From positions 5,489,501 through 5,553,500 of the forward strand of contig NC_091677.1 of assembly GCF_042453785.1 (NCBI RefSeq): a stretch of DNA of 64,000 nucleotides, given 5' to 3'. This stretch comes from Malus domestica (Eukaryota > Streptophyta > Magnoliopsida > Rosales > Rosaceae). The notes beneath the pieces were generated by a model. That model saw only the letters and a list, made by a program, of their open reading frames with translations, was not told the origin of the DNA and searched no databases. Each line of letters starts with the position of its first letter. The stretch's first letter is position 1. A program made the translations under genes and the position numbers. Below are positions 49,600 to 61,576 of the stretch, piece by piece.

Positions 49600-51437
49600 T
49601 TCTAAGATTTGGAAAGCGCGGTATACATGCCGGTGGGAGAATTATAGCTATATCAACGTTGGTCACGCGACCTAAAAGTTTTTGGATTCGCTGATGAGCT
49701 TGAGCTACTGGAATTACGAGAATAATAATCCTCGTTATAAAACTGTGCGTCGAAATCAAGGCGTCGTCTGACCGAGGTAGGGTCGTCCGTCCGTTTCTTA
49801 GGGCCGAGCTTATCGAATACTTTCTGGCGCTGACCTTCACTAAGTTTCTTTGAAGATGTCGTCGTGGTCATCGATTGTTGTCGTGACGTCGGCGTCTGCG
49901 TCTGAGGCAGTTTCTCCTTGGGCTTGGTTAAAACAACGCGTGCCTTACAATTGCTGCACAAAACTATCGGCCCGTCATCTTCTTCTTCGCTGGAGTCTGA
50001 CATGGATTCAACTATGGCCGGTCCTGAGAGCTCGGTAGGTGGCGCATTGGAAAATAGGTTGATCTTGAGTTGAGGCTTGGAACCTTTCTTTAGGATGTGT
50101 TGTACTGGGGCAAACCCAACCTTTTCTTTCCCTTTGCTCTTGGGCAAACGGGCGTCTACTATGCCAACTGTTGCTGAAGGGAATGGATCTGTATCAACCG
50201 TCATGCGTTTTTCAGGAAACTTTAACTTGCCTTTGTCAATCCAGCTCTGGATATCATCACGAAATATGACACAATTGTTTGTGGCATGCTTGGTTGAGTT
50301 ATGATATTTGCAATATGTCTTTCCTTTAAGCTCTTCGACATTGGGAATGTTATGCCCTGGCCGAAGTTTGATGATCTTCGCTGATAGCAATTGATCAAAG
50401 ATTGCTTCAGCCTTTGTAATATCAAAAGTGTAAACTTTCGATGTTTTCGCTGTTCCTTCCGTGGCCGAGCGGGTTTTGGCATCCTTGGAATTAATTTGAG
50501 TCAATGTCTTGCATACGTATGGTTTATCTATTACTATCTCGGCCACGTCCACACTGACATATTGAGACTCCTCGTCTTCGGTCGATGTGTAACTGACCGT
50601 GGGGTTTTTGTAAATCGTCCATCAGGATGGGGATTTCGAGATCTTCTCTTCTCGGAGCAAATAATCATATTGCTCGACATGCTGGGCTAGTTCATACATA
50701 TCCCGAAAGTTTACCCCTAAGAATTTCTTTTTGTATTCTACATCGAGGCCGTTCAGAGCAAGTTTAACAAACTCGACTTCGGGTAAAGGCACTCGGCACC
50801 AATTCCTGGCCGATTTAAATCTGGTAAGATAATCCATTGGTGACTCATCAGATGTTTGAGCCATCCTTGCTAATGAAGAAACTGACACTTCCATCCTTGG
50901 CCGATAAAACTGCTCGTGAAATTTCTCGACCAACTCCTCCCAACTTTGGACAGAATTAGGTGGGAGGTTGATATACCAGGCAAATGCTGAGCTGGTCAAC
51001 GAAAAGTTGAACAACCGCAGCTTGTTAAAGTCACTATTAACATCTCCGCATTACGTGGTGAAACGAGCCACATGTTCTAACGAGGATAAGGATGATTCTC
51101 CAGCGAAAAGGCTAAAATCTGGAATTTTGAAACCTTTAGGATATTCGAACCTTTCCATATAAGCTGGACACGAATGGATGAATTTAGGGAACTTCGGCCC
51201 TTTTTTCATGGCCGAATCGATCATCCGCTGGACCTCGATCATATCGACGGGTGTTGCTTCCATTCTCTGGTCGGATCCATTTGACCTACTACTCGATCCT
51301 CCATTTTTTTCTAAGTCAATGGTCTTAGGCCGAGTAAACACCACTTCGGCCTGTAGGGAATTACTTTTAAATGGAAGCTGCGGAGCCTGATCAACAGGTT
51401 TCTCTTCGAAGACTTTACTAACTATTAGTTCGAGCAA
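49600..51437 (-). other. Retroelement gag region (fossil)
   Basis: A gag (retrotransposon gag superfamily) signature is visible: YINLPPNSVQSWEELVEKF, the FHEQFYRP stretch, SPMDYLTRFK and NFRDMYELAQHVE. A zinc-knuckle-like segment with CKYHNSTKHATNNC lies near 50.3 kb. Part of the broken element at 39208-52694. Confidence 0.82.
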
Positions 51438-51572
51438 TCGGGTTTAGGTCTCTCCAGTGCTTTGTATTGCTTCAAGCAAACGGTTCATTTTATGGCCTAC
51501 TGTCTGTTCCACTTGTCGGGATTGCTCATCAAGTTGTCTTCGAAGAAACGACCTAGTCGGAGGATCAGAACA

Positions 51573-52694
51573 TTAGTAAGCTAACTACGTCCTTCGGTTG
51601 TATGTGGGGCGTGCCAACTCGTCGGTCGAGGAGTAAAATTTGTTGATGTTGCGTTGGGTGCACTGCTGACTTCTTGATCTTGCGACTGCGGCCGAGGAAA
51701 GAACACTTTCGGTATTCGGGTTCTAGAGCTTGAAGACAAAGCTACTAGTTCTGCGAAGTTCACAAATCGTCGGTGCCAGATTCGATCACTGTGATTATAT
51801 TCATGAGAGTATAAGCATGCCGAATCGACACTAGAGTATAGGGACACAAATATTCAAAACGAATATACGTCTTGATTGTGAAAGTGGTTCGGCCGTCAGA
51901 ATGCCGAACTCTAAATCCGACTTGCGAATAACCAATCATAAACGACTCGATGTTCAATGTACCGAGTATAATAACTTTTACACCTCGATTCGCCGAGAAG
52001 GCTAACGAGATGACCTCTGCCGATAAGGATTCGAAAGTCCTTCTCGACCGAGACTTGGATAGATAACCGGTCGGCCCTGTCGCAGTGCTATTTATCCAAA
52101 CTGAATATGCTTCACGGTTGGCTGATTCTACGACGACAGTGCTGTTTATCCAAATTGAAGAGTTTGCCGGTTGCCTTCACAATGCTGTTTATCCAAACTG
52201 AAGGTGCGTCGACGAAAAGAGGAAAACAAAAAAATCTCAAGGTTGTTGAGAGGTTTCGCGTAGAGCGAGAGAATGCGCAAGGCAATTTGTGTGTTGAATT
52301 GAAGGGGCTTGTTTCGATGTCTTCCCTCCCTATTTATAGCAGCCAACCTGTATTGAATTCCAATCACTCTCGGATTAGAACTCCTTCTCATGATCCAACC
52401 TTATCTTGGCCAATCCTATTCCTACTAGGACTTTGAACATAACTCGTTATCAGACCGTATTCAATCTCAGCATTCTGATCCCGTCAAAACTCCTTCTCAT
52501 AATAGGATTCGTCCACATTCCCAATTTCTGATAGGATATGGCCAACTTCGACCGCGCGGCCCATAGGCTGAATATCTCCCAATGACACCTGTACATGACT
52601 TCTGGGCTGGAAAAAAAAATCTAAACTCAGCCTATCCAACACTGGGCCGAAAAAGATCTAACTCGGCCCAAAACAATATTTTTTGGCCCAAACA
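51573..52694 (-). repeat. LTR at the element's 5' side
   Basis: Partner of 39208-40387. Shares 'tagtaagctaactacgtc', 'agcttgaagacaaagctact' and the CCCAAACA end, followed by the AAAAC target duplication. Confidence 0.9.
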
Positions 52695-52699
52695 AAAAC

Positions 52700-53536
52700 T
52701 AATTGGCAATATGGAAAGTAGCGCAACTACTTATAAGCACATGCAAAGTCTTTTATCTCATCAATGTGAAATTGATTCTCAACAATCAGTACCTCAATAT
52801 TCTTTTTCGTTTCTACAATTTCTTTGATAAGTATTCTTCTCTCTCTGGGTTGTTTAATTGACTGTATAATTTAGGTTGAATACAAATTAGGCAAGATTTT
52901 TTTGCATTTTACGCAAACGTTTTTAATTTATTTTTTCCAGAAACCCTTATGGCAAGTTTTTAGGGATGAAAATTAAATTTGAAATAGAAAATATAAAGAA
53001 ACACTAGATATGGCTTGTCATGTTGTGTTCATGTGCGTGTTGGCTTGCTGTAATAGCTTCATATTCATGGCAGGCAGTGTGGGTGGGGCCTTTGCTGTGG
53101 AAGGAGGTTGTTGCTGGTGTTTATTTATTTATTTTTAAAGTCCAGAGACTCTTGTCCGGACAGTATAAATAATCAACATTTGAATTTACGAAACTTTAAC
53201 GAAAAACTTTCAGTACTATTTACTTTAATGAAAAATCACATTTTTACCCTAAAAAGTTAAACCACATTTTTATAATAAAAAATCAATCCTTTATTTTGTT
53301 CTTATTGTTAAAACTCAGAGTTTTCAAGTCATTTTCATTAGTTTTCTATTTAATCTACTTAATGACTGAAAGAATAGTCATTATAATCCGATGCACATAT
53401 TATCCTATCCAACTAAAATAGTGAGTATAGTTCAAGCTGTCAAACGAAGCTTAAGTGTTAAGTTTATTACAAAATGTATCGATGCAATCAAAATAGCAAA
53501 ACCATATAACGTTAAAGAGAATTTAACTTAGGTTTT
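52700..53536. repeat. Duplicated block, copy A, right part
   Basis: Continues the match to copy B (56526-57371) from 'ggcaatatgg' to 'gaatttaacttaggttttt'. It includes a MITE-like segment (about 53188-53350, 'acgaaaaactttcagtac' to 'cattttcattagttttc') that is also present in copy B (57014-57193). Confidence 0.88.
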
Positions 53537-53817
53537 TGAATCGTGCCTTGGACCTAAAACTAAACTAACTTAACTAACCTGAAATGACACTCTCTCTTGT
53601 TTTTGCCATTACTAATTGAATTCTGTATGGAAATGTGACATTTTATTTTACTTTGAAAGCTCCATATGTTCAACTCAACGTCGATAAATTAGCCACAATT
53701 TAGCCTGCCAACACAATGCTCTAAATTTGTAACTAATTAGCTTTGTTATGAGAGAATGATTCAAACCTTAATCAAAGCAACCCTGGTCTTTAGGCTTTAA
53801 CTCCAAACTTTGCTCAA

Positions 53818-53857
53818 CACGTGTCAAGCAATGAATGAAACTGAAGAAGCTATAAAA
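53818..53857 (+). promoter_or_regulatory. Promoter of LEA gene 3: G-box/ABRE and TATA box
   Basis: CACGTG at 53818-53823 in an ACACGTGTC context and TATAAAA at 53851-53857, about 115 bases before the start codon. The same spacing class is seen in LEA copies 1 and 2. Confidence 0.7.
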
Positions 53858-53968
53858 TCCCACTCACTAACTTCCACATTTCATCATCAAAAAAAAGTTG
53901 TACGCACTTTTCAGCTGCCTCAAATTTTCTTGTGTGTGTTTGTGTAGAAAGAGAATTACTTCATCAAG

Positions 53969-54499
53969 ATGAACCAATCCCAGAACATGAGCCACCAAGC
54001 TGGCCAGGCCAAGGGCCAAGCTCAAGTGAGTCTAGAAGCAGCTGTCTAGAAAAGCAATTTTGGTCAATAGTTTGTTGGTCGTTTTGGTGGTTCATGATCA
54101 TGTGTTTTTGCAATTTTGATATACAGGAAAAGGCCAGTGGCATGATGGACCAAATGGGCAATGCTGCCCAATCTGCCAAGGAATCAGCCCAAGGGGTTTG
54201 AACTTCTTATTCTTTTGTTAATTCCACGTACATTATGTCCCATTTTTGTTAAGGGATGATTTTGTATGAATTACATGTCAATACGTTTTGACATGTTATG
54301 TGCAATAACATCAACACCTTGTCGACATTGTATCGACAGTCTGTCCCTTAATAAATTACATACGTCTTTGCTTATTACTCGTTGCATATGCATGTTGTAA
54401 TTGCATGTGTTTTTGCAGGCTGGTCAGCAAATGATGGAGAAGGCTCAGGGAGCAGCTGACTCCGTCAAGGATGCAGTTGGCGCCAACAAAAGAAGCTGA
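53969..54499 (+). CDS. KIN/At3g02480-like small LEA protein, gene 3
   Basis: Three exons give 68 residues: 53969-54025 (19 codons), 54127-54195 (23 codons) and 54419-54499 (26 codons plus TGA). All introns are GT-AG. It starts MNQSQNMSHQ and ends DAVGANKRS. The central EKASGMMD and QSAKES with AQGAADSVKDAVG repeats align with LEA copies 1 and 2. An extra intron splits what is exon 2 in those copies, so this is an older paralogue. Cytosolic stress protectant by family. It stands alone between the two copies of the 2-kb duplicated block, in opposite orientation to the tandem pair 49 kb away. Confidence 0.88.
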
Positions 54500-55043
54500 G
54501 ATGGGGATCTCATCAGTCCAATTCCTCCAAAATTTCGTGTTCCCGTTTTTGTTTTGTGATTCTTTCTTTTTTGGTCCATCTTTTACTTAAACTTGCTGTT
54601 TGAAGCAAGAACAAGTTCTGATCATGCAACCACTTACTGTTCAGAGAACATTTTGCTAATAATCTCAATGATATTGTTTCTCTAGCACCAATGTTTCAGA
54701 GTGGTTATTTATTTACTTTTATTCCAAATTGATATCGAGAATCATTTCTACTTAACTGCAAATCACAATGCAACGCATACAAAAAACCAAGGAAAAAAGA
54801 CATTTGTGTTGAAACCAACTACGTACTGGTTTGGTACTGATGTGCTTTTATAAAAAGTGGGTATAAAAAAAAGCTGAGCTCAAAAATATGTTCGGTAAAC
54901 ACTTAAAAACAGATTATTTTCACAGTTTTGGATGAAAAAAAACTGAAAACGTGAAGCAGAAAAAATAAGTTTATTCTCACATCACAGTAAAAGCAGTTTT
55001 TTTTTCAAAGCACAGTAATATCAAACCAGCTTTACATATGGCT
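54500..55043. other. 3' flank of LEA gene 3
   Basis: 3' untranslated region and AT-rich intergenic DNA. No gene is supported. Confidence 0.55.
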
Positions 55044-55262
55044 TCAAATTTCTTCAAGACGATTAGCAAATAGAGAACCAAAAGCCTCCCTACAATGTTT
55101 TTCCAAAACCAAGCCAACCTTAACACCACCATCACCATTCTTGCTCGCTTGATAAGGTATCGCTCCTGTCCCATCTATCGAAACTATCTCGTGCTTCGTC
55201 AGTCTTCCCCATCCGAAATCAGCTGCACCATAAAAATCAACGGTGTGAACCGGAAATGGGAA
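55044..55262 (-). pseudogene. C-terminal remnant of a BAHD (HXXXD) acyltransferase
   Basis: A 72-codon stretch ending in TGA encodes FPVHTVDFYGAADFGWGRL followed by HEIVSIDGTGAI and GGVKVGLVLEKHCREAFGSLF. DFGWG is the structural motif near the C-terminus of BAHD acyltransferases. The 'EIVSID...GAI...GDGGVEVGL...' context is that of the anthocyanin/phenolic-glucoside malonyltransferase clade. The catalytic HXXXD half is absent. A stop lies immediately upstream (55265-55263), and about 40 bases further on the duplicated block copy B begins. The gene was therefore cut off there. Confidence 0.85.
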
Positions 55263-55305
55263 TTATTCTATCATTACTACTGGTCTGCAGTGTGTATAAA
55301 TATAT

Positions 55306-57371
55306 ATAATTATTTTTTTAATACAAAATCAAATGTATAAATATATATAATTATTGTTCTTATGAAGCTGGTATAATAAGTTTCTACTCTTATCCATCCA
55401 TAATTGAGTGTTTAGTGTTGTATAATAGCTAAAGCTGTCGAGCATGACAAACACACTCTATGAAGTATTTGAGAGATTTTTCACTGTGTTCAAAATAGGA
55501 GGTGGAACATCACATGATTATAACATTGAAGGAAAGTGTTTTATTTTTCTAAGTGTCTTGCTAATATATAACATGTTATATATGCACCTTGTTCGAAAAT
55601 CTAAACGTATCGTATGTTAGATTAATTAGTGGCTCCTAGATTATTGGGTAATGATAAAACGTCCACGTCAGTGTTTCGTGTCCTCCATCATCTTTCTCTC
55701 TCTCGCACGTAATCGGAGAGACTAAGAAAAATGTCCTGAAAATGAAAGTTCCAAAGACAGTCTAATGCACTACTTATCTAAGTTAAGCACTTTCACAATT
55801 CATTAAGGCCTCGTTTGACATGTAATGTTAAAGTTTCAAAGACAATCTATTAAATCAGCACTTTTACAATTTACTAAAGCCTCATTTTGCCTGCTGTATA
55901 AAGCATTGAATAAGATTAAGAATACGAAAGCAGTTGTTTGGTGTACTTTCATACTTAAAAACCACCCGCTTAATTAACGGGTCAATCAAATTTTATATGG
56001 CTGATACAGGATAATTAGAACCCCCGAAAAGCTAGTATAATTAGTCTGGGGGCTAACCGAAAACAAGCTTGTTTCTCTCTTCGGTTTCACGCATTTGCTC
56101 CTTGACAAATCATCTCCATCTTGACGAGGCGGTAACGACTTCTCAGTCACTCCGCGAAACTACCATCACCTACGTCGTCAAGAACAATAAGGGAGGTACA
56201 CACTCCAATGAATCGATCAAGCAATAATTATTTCATTTCTTTTACCACAATCACGCAACTTCCATTCAAATTGTAGAGTGTGAATTTATCATGCAAGTAT
56301 GCAACTTTTTTCTCTCCCTCACTCTCTGGGCCAAACTATTTGTAAGCACATTTTCTTATTAATGTGAGATTCATTCTCAATATACCCCCTCACGTGTGGC
56401 GAATTTACAAGTCTAACACGTAGATAACACAACATGGTGACGTGAAGTGCGTGTGGCCGTTTGACTTCACACGAAGACAATCTATTCTGATACCATGAAA
56501 AAAGTTGAGATTCCACAATAAAACGGATTGACAATATGGAGACTAGCATAACTACTTATAAGCACATGCAATGTCCTTTATCTCATTAATGTGGAATTCA
56601 TTCTCAACAATCATTACCTCAATTTTCTTTTTCGTTTCTACAATTTCTTTGATTAGTATTCTTCTCTCTCTGGGTTGTTTAATTGACTGTATAATTTAGG
56701 TTGAATACAAATTAGGCAAGATTTTTCTGCATTTTACGGCAAACGCTTTTAATTTATTTTTTCCAGAAACCCTTATGGCAAGTTTTTAGGGATGAAAATT
56801 AAATTTGAAATAGAAAATATAAAGAAACACTAAATATGGCTTGTCATGTTGTGTTCATGTGCGTGTTGGCTTGCTGTAATAGCTTCATATTCATGGCAGG
56901 CAGTGTGGGTAGGGCTTTGCTGTGGAAGGAGGTTGTTGCTGGTGTTCATTTATTTATTTTTTAAGTCCAGAGACTCTTATCCGGACAGTATAAATAATCA
57001 GCCTTTTAATCTAGGGAACATTAACGAAAAACTCCTGGTACTGTTTACTTTAACGAAAAATCACATTTTTATCCTAAAAAGTTAAACCACACTTTTACAC
57101 TAAAAAGTCAATCATGATATTATTCACTTTACCCTTTATTTTGTCTTTATCATTAAAACTCAAAGTTTTCAAGCTATTTTTCATTAGTTTTCCTTTTAAT
57201 CTACTTAATGACTGAAGGAATAGTCATTATAATCCAATGCACTTATTATCCTATCCAACTAAGTTCGAGCTGTCAAACGAAGCTTAAGTGTTAAGTTTAT
57301 TACAAAACATATCGATGCAATCAAAATAGCAAAACCATATAACATTTAAGAGAATTTAACTTAGGTTTTTG
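55306..57371. repeat. Duplicated block, copy B (uninterrupted)
   Basis: A 2,066-bp direct repeat of copy A (37977-39207 joined to 52700-53536, 2,068 bp). At the site where copy A carries the LTR element, copy B reads on without interruption from 'ccacaataaaac' into 'ggattgacaatatgg', giving the empty site (near 56525). Contains no recognised gene. Confidence 0.92.
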
Positions 57372-57446
57372 ATGCGGGACATGTTTTAACTAGCAAAAAA
57401 TAAGAGTGAGACACTTGAGAAGCACAAATAGGACTTCCTTGTAATC

Positions 57447-58076
57447 TATACAACAACAACAACAACAAAGCCTTTTCCCACTAAGTGGGGTCGGCTATAT
57501 GAATCCTAGAACGCCATTGCGCTCGGTTTTGTGTCATGTCCTCCGTTAGATCCAAGTACTCAAGTCTTTTCTTAGGGTCTCTTCCAAAGTTTTCCTAGGT
57601 CTTCCTCTACCCCTTCGGCCCTGAACCTCTGTCCCGTAGTCACATTTTCGAACCGGAGCGTCAGTAGGCCTTCTTTGCACATGTCCAAACCACCGGAACC
57701 GATTTTCTCTCATATTTCCTTCAATTTTGGCTACTCCTACTTTACCTCGGATATCCTCATTCCCAATCTTATCCTTTCTCGTGTGCCCATACATCCCACG
57801 AAGCATCCTCATCTCCGCTACACCCATTTTGTGTACGTGTTGATGCTTCACCGCCCAACATTCTGTGCCACACAACATCGCTGGCCTTATTGTCGTCCTA
57901 TAAAATTTTCCCTTGAGCTTTAGTGGCCTACGACGGTCACACAACACGCCGGATGCACTCTTACACTTCATCCATCCAGCTTGTATTCTATGGTTGAGAT
58001 CTCCATCTAATTCTCCGTTCTCTTGCAAGATAGATCCTAGGTAGCGAAAACGGTCACTTTTTGTGATCTTCGCTAG
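57447..58076 (-). mobile_element. 5'-truncated RTE-type LINE, 3' end copy
   Basis: The C-terminal end of a LINE reverse-transcriptase ORF (58028-57546): NGELDGDLNHR, KLKGKFYRTTIRP, ECWAVKHQHVHKMGVAEMRML, RWFGHVQRRP and GRRGRGRPRKTLEE. It is followed by the family's 3' tail of (TTG)n/(CAA)n repeats at 57451-57468. One missing base relative to the copy at 61.9 kb (in the KDL-E codons) causes premature termination. A 3'-end fragment of about 630 bp. Confidence 0.88.
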
Positions 58077-59509
58077 ATACGGTCATTAGTGTGGATAAGT
58101 ATATAAATGGATAGAGATAGGAAAGTAAACACAAGATGTACGTGGTTCACCCAGATTGGCTACGTCCACGGAATAGAGGAGTTCTCATTAATTGTGAAGG
58201 GTTTACACAAGTACATAGGTTCAAGCTCTCCTTTAGTGAGTACAAGTGAATGATTTAGTACAAATGACATTAAGAAATATTGTGGGAGAATGATCTCGTA
58301 ACCACGAAACTTCTAAGTACCGGAGTGTGGTATCATCTTGACTTGCCTTATCTGTCTCATAGGTAGATGTGGCATCTTCTCTGGAAGTACTCTTCCTCCA
58401 TCCAGGGGTGGTATCTGTAACTGGTGGAGATGCACAAGGTAATGTATCAATTTCACTTGAAGCTTACTTGTAGTTTCAGGCTTGGTCAAGCACGATACAA
58501 ACCATGTAGTAGGAGTCCCCCAAGTCGCCCGGCTAGGGGATCTGCTGAAAGAGGTGACAGACAAGGTAAGCAATCAAAGCTCCGGCTGATTGTTCACATT
58601 CTCCCTATCTTGCAGGCAGCATGAAGGATAAAGAGAAGAAAAATGAGAAGAGATGATATGAGATACTTTTGCTTTTGAAGAAGTAACTTTCCACAGGCTT
58701 ATTCTTGAACCGGGCTGGAGGGTTTTCTGGTTTCCTCCAGAGTATAAGGCCGACTGAAGAATTTGAGGGTCAAAACAAGTCCATCAAATCTAGAGTACGT
58801 TCGACCCTGCTGATATGGGATACTTTTGCTTTTGACAGAGTAGTGGATGTATCGGCACGTGTGCTGTTACGCTTGTCTCCACATGTTTCCTTGTATCTTT
58901 CTCACTTGCCCTATCTGTTCCTCAGGCAGATGCGGTATCTTCCCTGGAAGCATAAGATGTTGAAGATGAGTACTCGAGAGCAATGTCAGGTAAGTAATCA
59001 GGTAAGGGGTTCCAGGCAGTCAGTTCCTGGCTGGAAGCTTGATTCCAAGTGCTGACTGATTGCTCTCTTTCGCCTTGTCTTACAGGTAAGAACAAGGCCA
59101 AAGGAAAAGACAGGGAAAAAACATGATATGGGATACTCTTGCTTTTAACCCTGATGATATGAGATATTCTTGCTCTAGTATAGCTTGTTTACAAAGGTAT
59201 TATCGGGGGGAAAGAAAGCTGAATATTTCGAAAGGCTTCGTTGGGAGTGCCCTCTCAGATAAGAGAAAGGGTTGAGCATTTTTGCAGGTCTGCCTGTCCG
59301 TTAGGGATGGAGGTCGACATATATAGGAGTCTCCCTAACATCAAGTAATAATGTTATTCTTTTACCCTGCTTGGTCATAGCACGGTAGTGGGAGCTGCCA
59401 GCTTCACATGTTTTAACTCTGTCAGAGCACTTTGAAAAAGTGGTCTGTGGTATCTGGAAAGCTGATGTTGCATGTGAAGATTACAGACAAGCTTTATCCA
59501 AGGAGATCT

Positions 59510-60310
59510 AGCTCCTGAGGTTGGGAAAGTGGTGCCTTTTCGGTTTTCGAACAAGCAATCTTGTCGGGGATCTGGCTCTCGAGATTCGGAGAACGATGCC
59601 TCTTCGATTTTTGAGAAAGCAATCCTGCTGGGGGTCTGGCTCTCGAGATTCGGAGAGCGGCGTCTCTTCGATTTTTGAGAAAGTATTCATGTTGGGAGTC
59701 TGGCTCTCGAGATTCGGAGGGCGGTGCCTCTTCGATTTTGGAGCAAGCAATCTTGTTGGGAGTGTTTTCTCGAATGTGAGTAAAGGTTGGGCATGTTTAC
59801 TAGTCTACCTTGCCACGAAGCACAGAGGTTGACACACAGGGACTTTCCAATTATCCAGCAGTGGTACTGTTCCTTTACTTTCTCTTCGATTTTTGAGAAA
59901 GTAATCATGTTGGGAGTCTGGCTCTCGAGATTCGGAGGGCGGTGCCTCTTCGATTTTGGAGCAAGCAATCTTGTTGGGAGTGTTTTCTCGAATGTGAGTA
60001 AATGTTGGGCATGTTTGCTAGTCTACCTTGCCACGAAGCACAGAGGTTGACACACAGGGACTTTCCAATTATCCAGCAGTGGTACTGTTCCTTTACCCTC
60101 TCTTCGATTTTTGAGAAAGTAATCATGTTGGGAGTCTGGCTCTCGAGATTCGGAGGGCGGTGCCTCTTCGATTTTGGAGCAAGCAATCCTGTTGGGAGTG
60201 TTTTCTCGAATGTGAGTAAAGGTTGGGCATGTTTGCTAGTCTACCTTGCCACGAAGCACAGAGGTTGACACACCGGGACTTTCCAATTATCCAGCAGTGG
60301 TACTGTTCCT
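59510..60310. repeat. Two-level tandem array (64-bp units inside 218-bp units)
   Basis: The phrase 'ggctctcgagattcggag' starts at 59574, 59638 and 59702 (64-bp period), then at 59920 and 60138 (218-bp period). Each 218-bp unit holds one 64-bp module plus a spacer with 'gttgacacac(a/c)gggactttc'. Units are more than 95% alike by eye. A shorter related module 'cgcctcttcgatttctgag' recurs at 60670-60770. Confidence 0.93.
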
Positions 60311-60910
60311 TTACCCTTGTGGGTAATAATATGGTAGCTAGACCTTCAAAATTTATGTGTCTAAACTTTGTTAGTGTTGTTTCTTTGCAATTCTTTTACC
60401 CTTCTTGGTCAGAGCGATGTAGCGGGAGCTGCAAGCTTCACGTGTCTCAACTTTGTCAGAGAACTTTGGCAAAGTTATCTGTGGTACCCATGAGTTACTG
60501 TTGCGTGTGGGAAGTGGGTGATTGAACAGTACGATTCATGTGTTTTCTACTTCGCCAGAAATCTTCGACAAAATGCCCATAATTTCCGCAAAGCTGAGTG
60601 TGCGTGTGACAGGTGCTGACAAGGCTGGAAAAGTCTTTGAGCATCCCAGCTTTTGAGAAAGCAAACGCCTCTTCGATTTCTGAGATCGACCCTCGTGGTC
60701 TCTGAGCAGCCCAGCTTTTGAGAAAGCAACCGCCTCTTCGATTTCTGAGCAGGCGCCTCTTCGATTTCTGAAGCTTCGTCGAGTGCAGATTTTTATAGGG
60801 GCTGACATTAAGTTCCAAAGCACACTTGAATATCCACCAGTAGAAGCTTCATTCTTGCACTTCTAAGATCTTGATTTATCCGACCTCTTCTCTCTTCAAC
60901 ACCTTTGAAA

Positions 60911-61576
60911 ATGTCTGGCCCCTCCGACCGTCGTTTTGACTTGAACCTTGTTGAAGAGGCAGCCCCGCCTTCTCCAGACAACATATGGCGCCCATCATTC
61001 GTCTCCCCTACTGGTCCTCTTACCGTTGGAGATTCCGTGATGAAAAATGATATGACCGCTGCGGTAGTGGCCAGGAACCTTCTCACTCCCAAAGATAACA
61101 GACTACTTTCCAAACGGTCTGATGAGTTGGCTGTTAAGGATTCTCTGGCTCTCAGTGTTCAGTGTGCAGGTTCTGTGTCTAACATGGCCCAACGCCTATT
61201 TGCTCGAACCCGCCAAGTTGAATCATTGGCGGCTGAAGTGATGAGTCTCAAACAGGAGATTAGAGGGCTCAAGCATGAGAATAAACAGTTGCACCGGCTC
61301 GCACATGACTATGCTACAAACATGAAGAGGAAGCTTGACCAGATGAAGGAATCTGATGGTCAGGTTTTACTTGATCATCAGAGATTTGTGGGTTTGTTCC
61401 AAAGGCATTTATTGCCTTCGTCTTCTGAGGCTGTACCGCGTAATGAAGCTCCAAATGATCAACCTCTGATGCCTCCTCCTTCTAGGGTTTTGTCCACTAC
61501 TGAGGCTCCGAATGATCCCCCTCCGGTGCCTTCTCTTTCTGGGGCTCTACCAACTACTGAGACTTCTCCTAAGTAA
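60911..61576 (+). CDS. Intact 221-codon ORF of the unclassified repeat, coiled-coil protein
   Basis: Starts MSGPSDRRFD and ends TTETSPK, with no internal stop. Residues about 1-40 are a proline-rich leader with FDLNLVEEA. Residues about 85-155 (LFARTRQVESLAAEVMSLKQ onward) form a predicted long coiled coil. The C-terminus has two PP-rich repeats around EAPNDxPPxP. No enzyme motif, signal peptide or membrane segment. I recall near-identical hypothetical proteins in apple and Prunus, so it is probably carried by a repetitive element rather than being a host gene. Function unknown. Confidence 0.7.
   Translation: MSGPSDRRFDLNLVEEAAPPSPDNIWRPSFVSPTGPLTVGDSVMKNDMTAAVVARNLLTPKDNRLLSKRSDELAVKDSLALSVQCAGSVSNMAQRLFARTRQVESLAAEVMSLKQEIRGLKHENKQLHRLAHDYATNMKRKLDQMKESDGQVLLDHQRFVGLFQRHLLPSSSEAVPRNEAPNDQPLMPPPSRVLSTTEAPNDPPPVPSLSGALPTTETSPK

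Larger units (their letters stand above)
39208..52694 (-). mobile_element. Ty3/gypsy LTR retrotransposon fossil (Tat-like), with antisense extra region
   Basis: The 13,487-bp element has TG...CA ends and a perfect 5-bp target duplication AAAAC (39203-39207, 52695-52699). LTRs are about 1.18 kb (39208-40387) and 1.12 kb (51573-52694). The sense strand is minus. A purine-rich tract abuts the left LTR. Order along the element: gag (about 51.4-49.6 kb), protease (48.7-48.0), reverse transcriptase (47.9-46.8), RNase H (46.6-46.2), a second RNase H-like region (46.1-45.6), integrase (45.4-44.3), then a plus-strand extra region (40.9-44.2). PR-RT-RH-RH-IN order points to the Tat lineage. By eye the LTRs differ at roughly 5-8% of sites, suggesting an age of a few million years. 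The element is broken, with many breaks across gag-pol. Confidence 0.92.

Noticed and set aside
59508-60268. Several 80-103 codon ORFs over the tandem array
   Set aside because: They are the same 218-bp repeat read in one frame on each strand. The periodicity, not coding selection, keeps the frames open.
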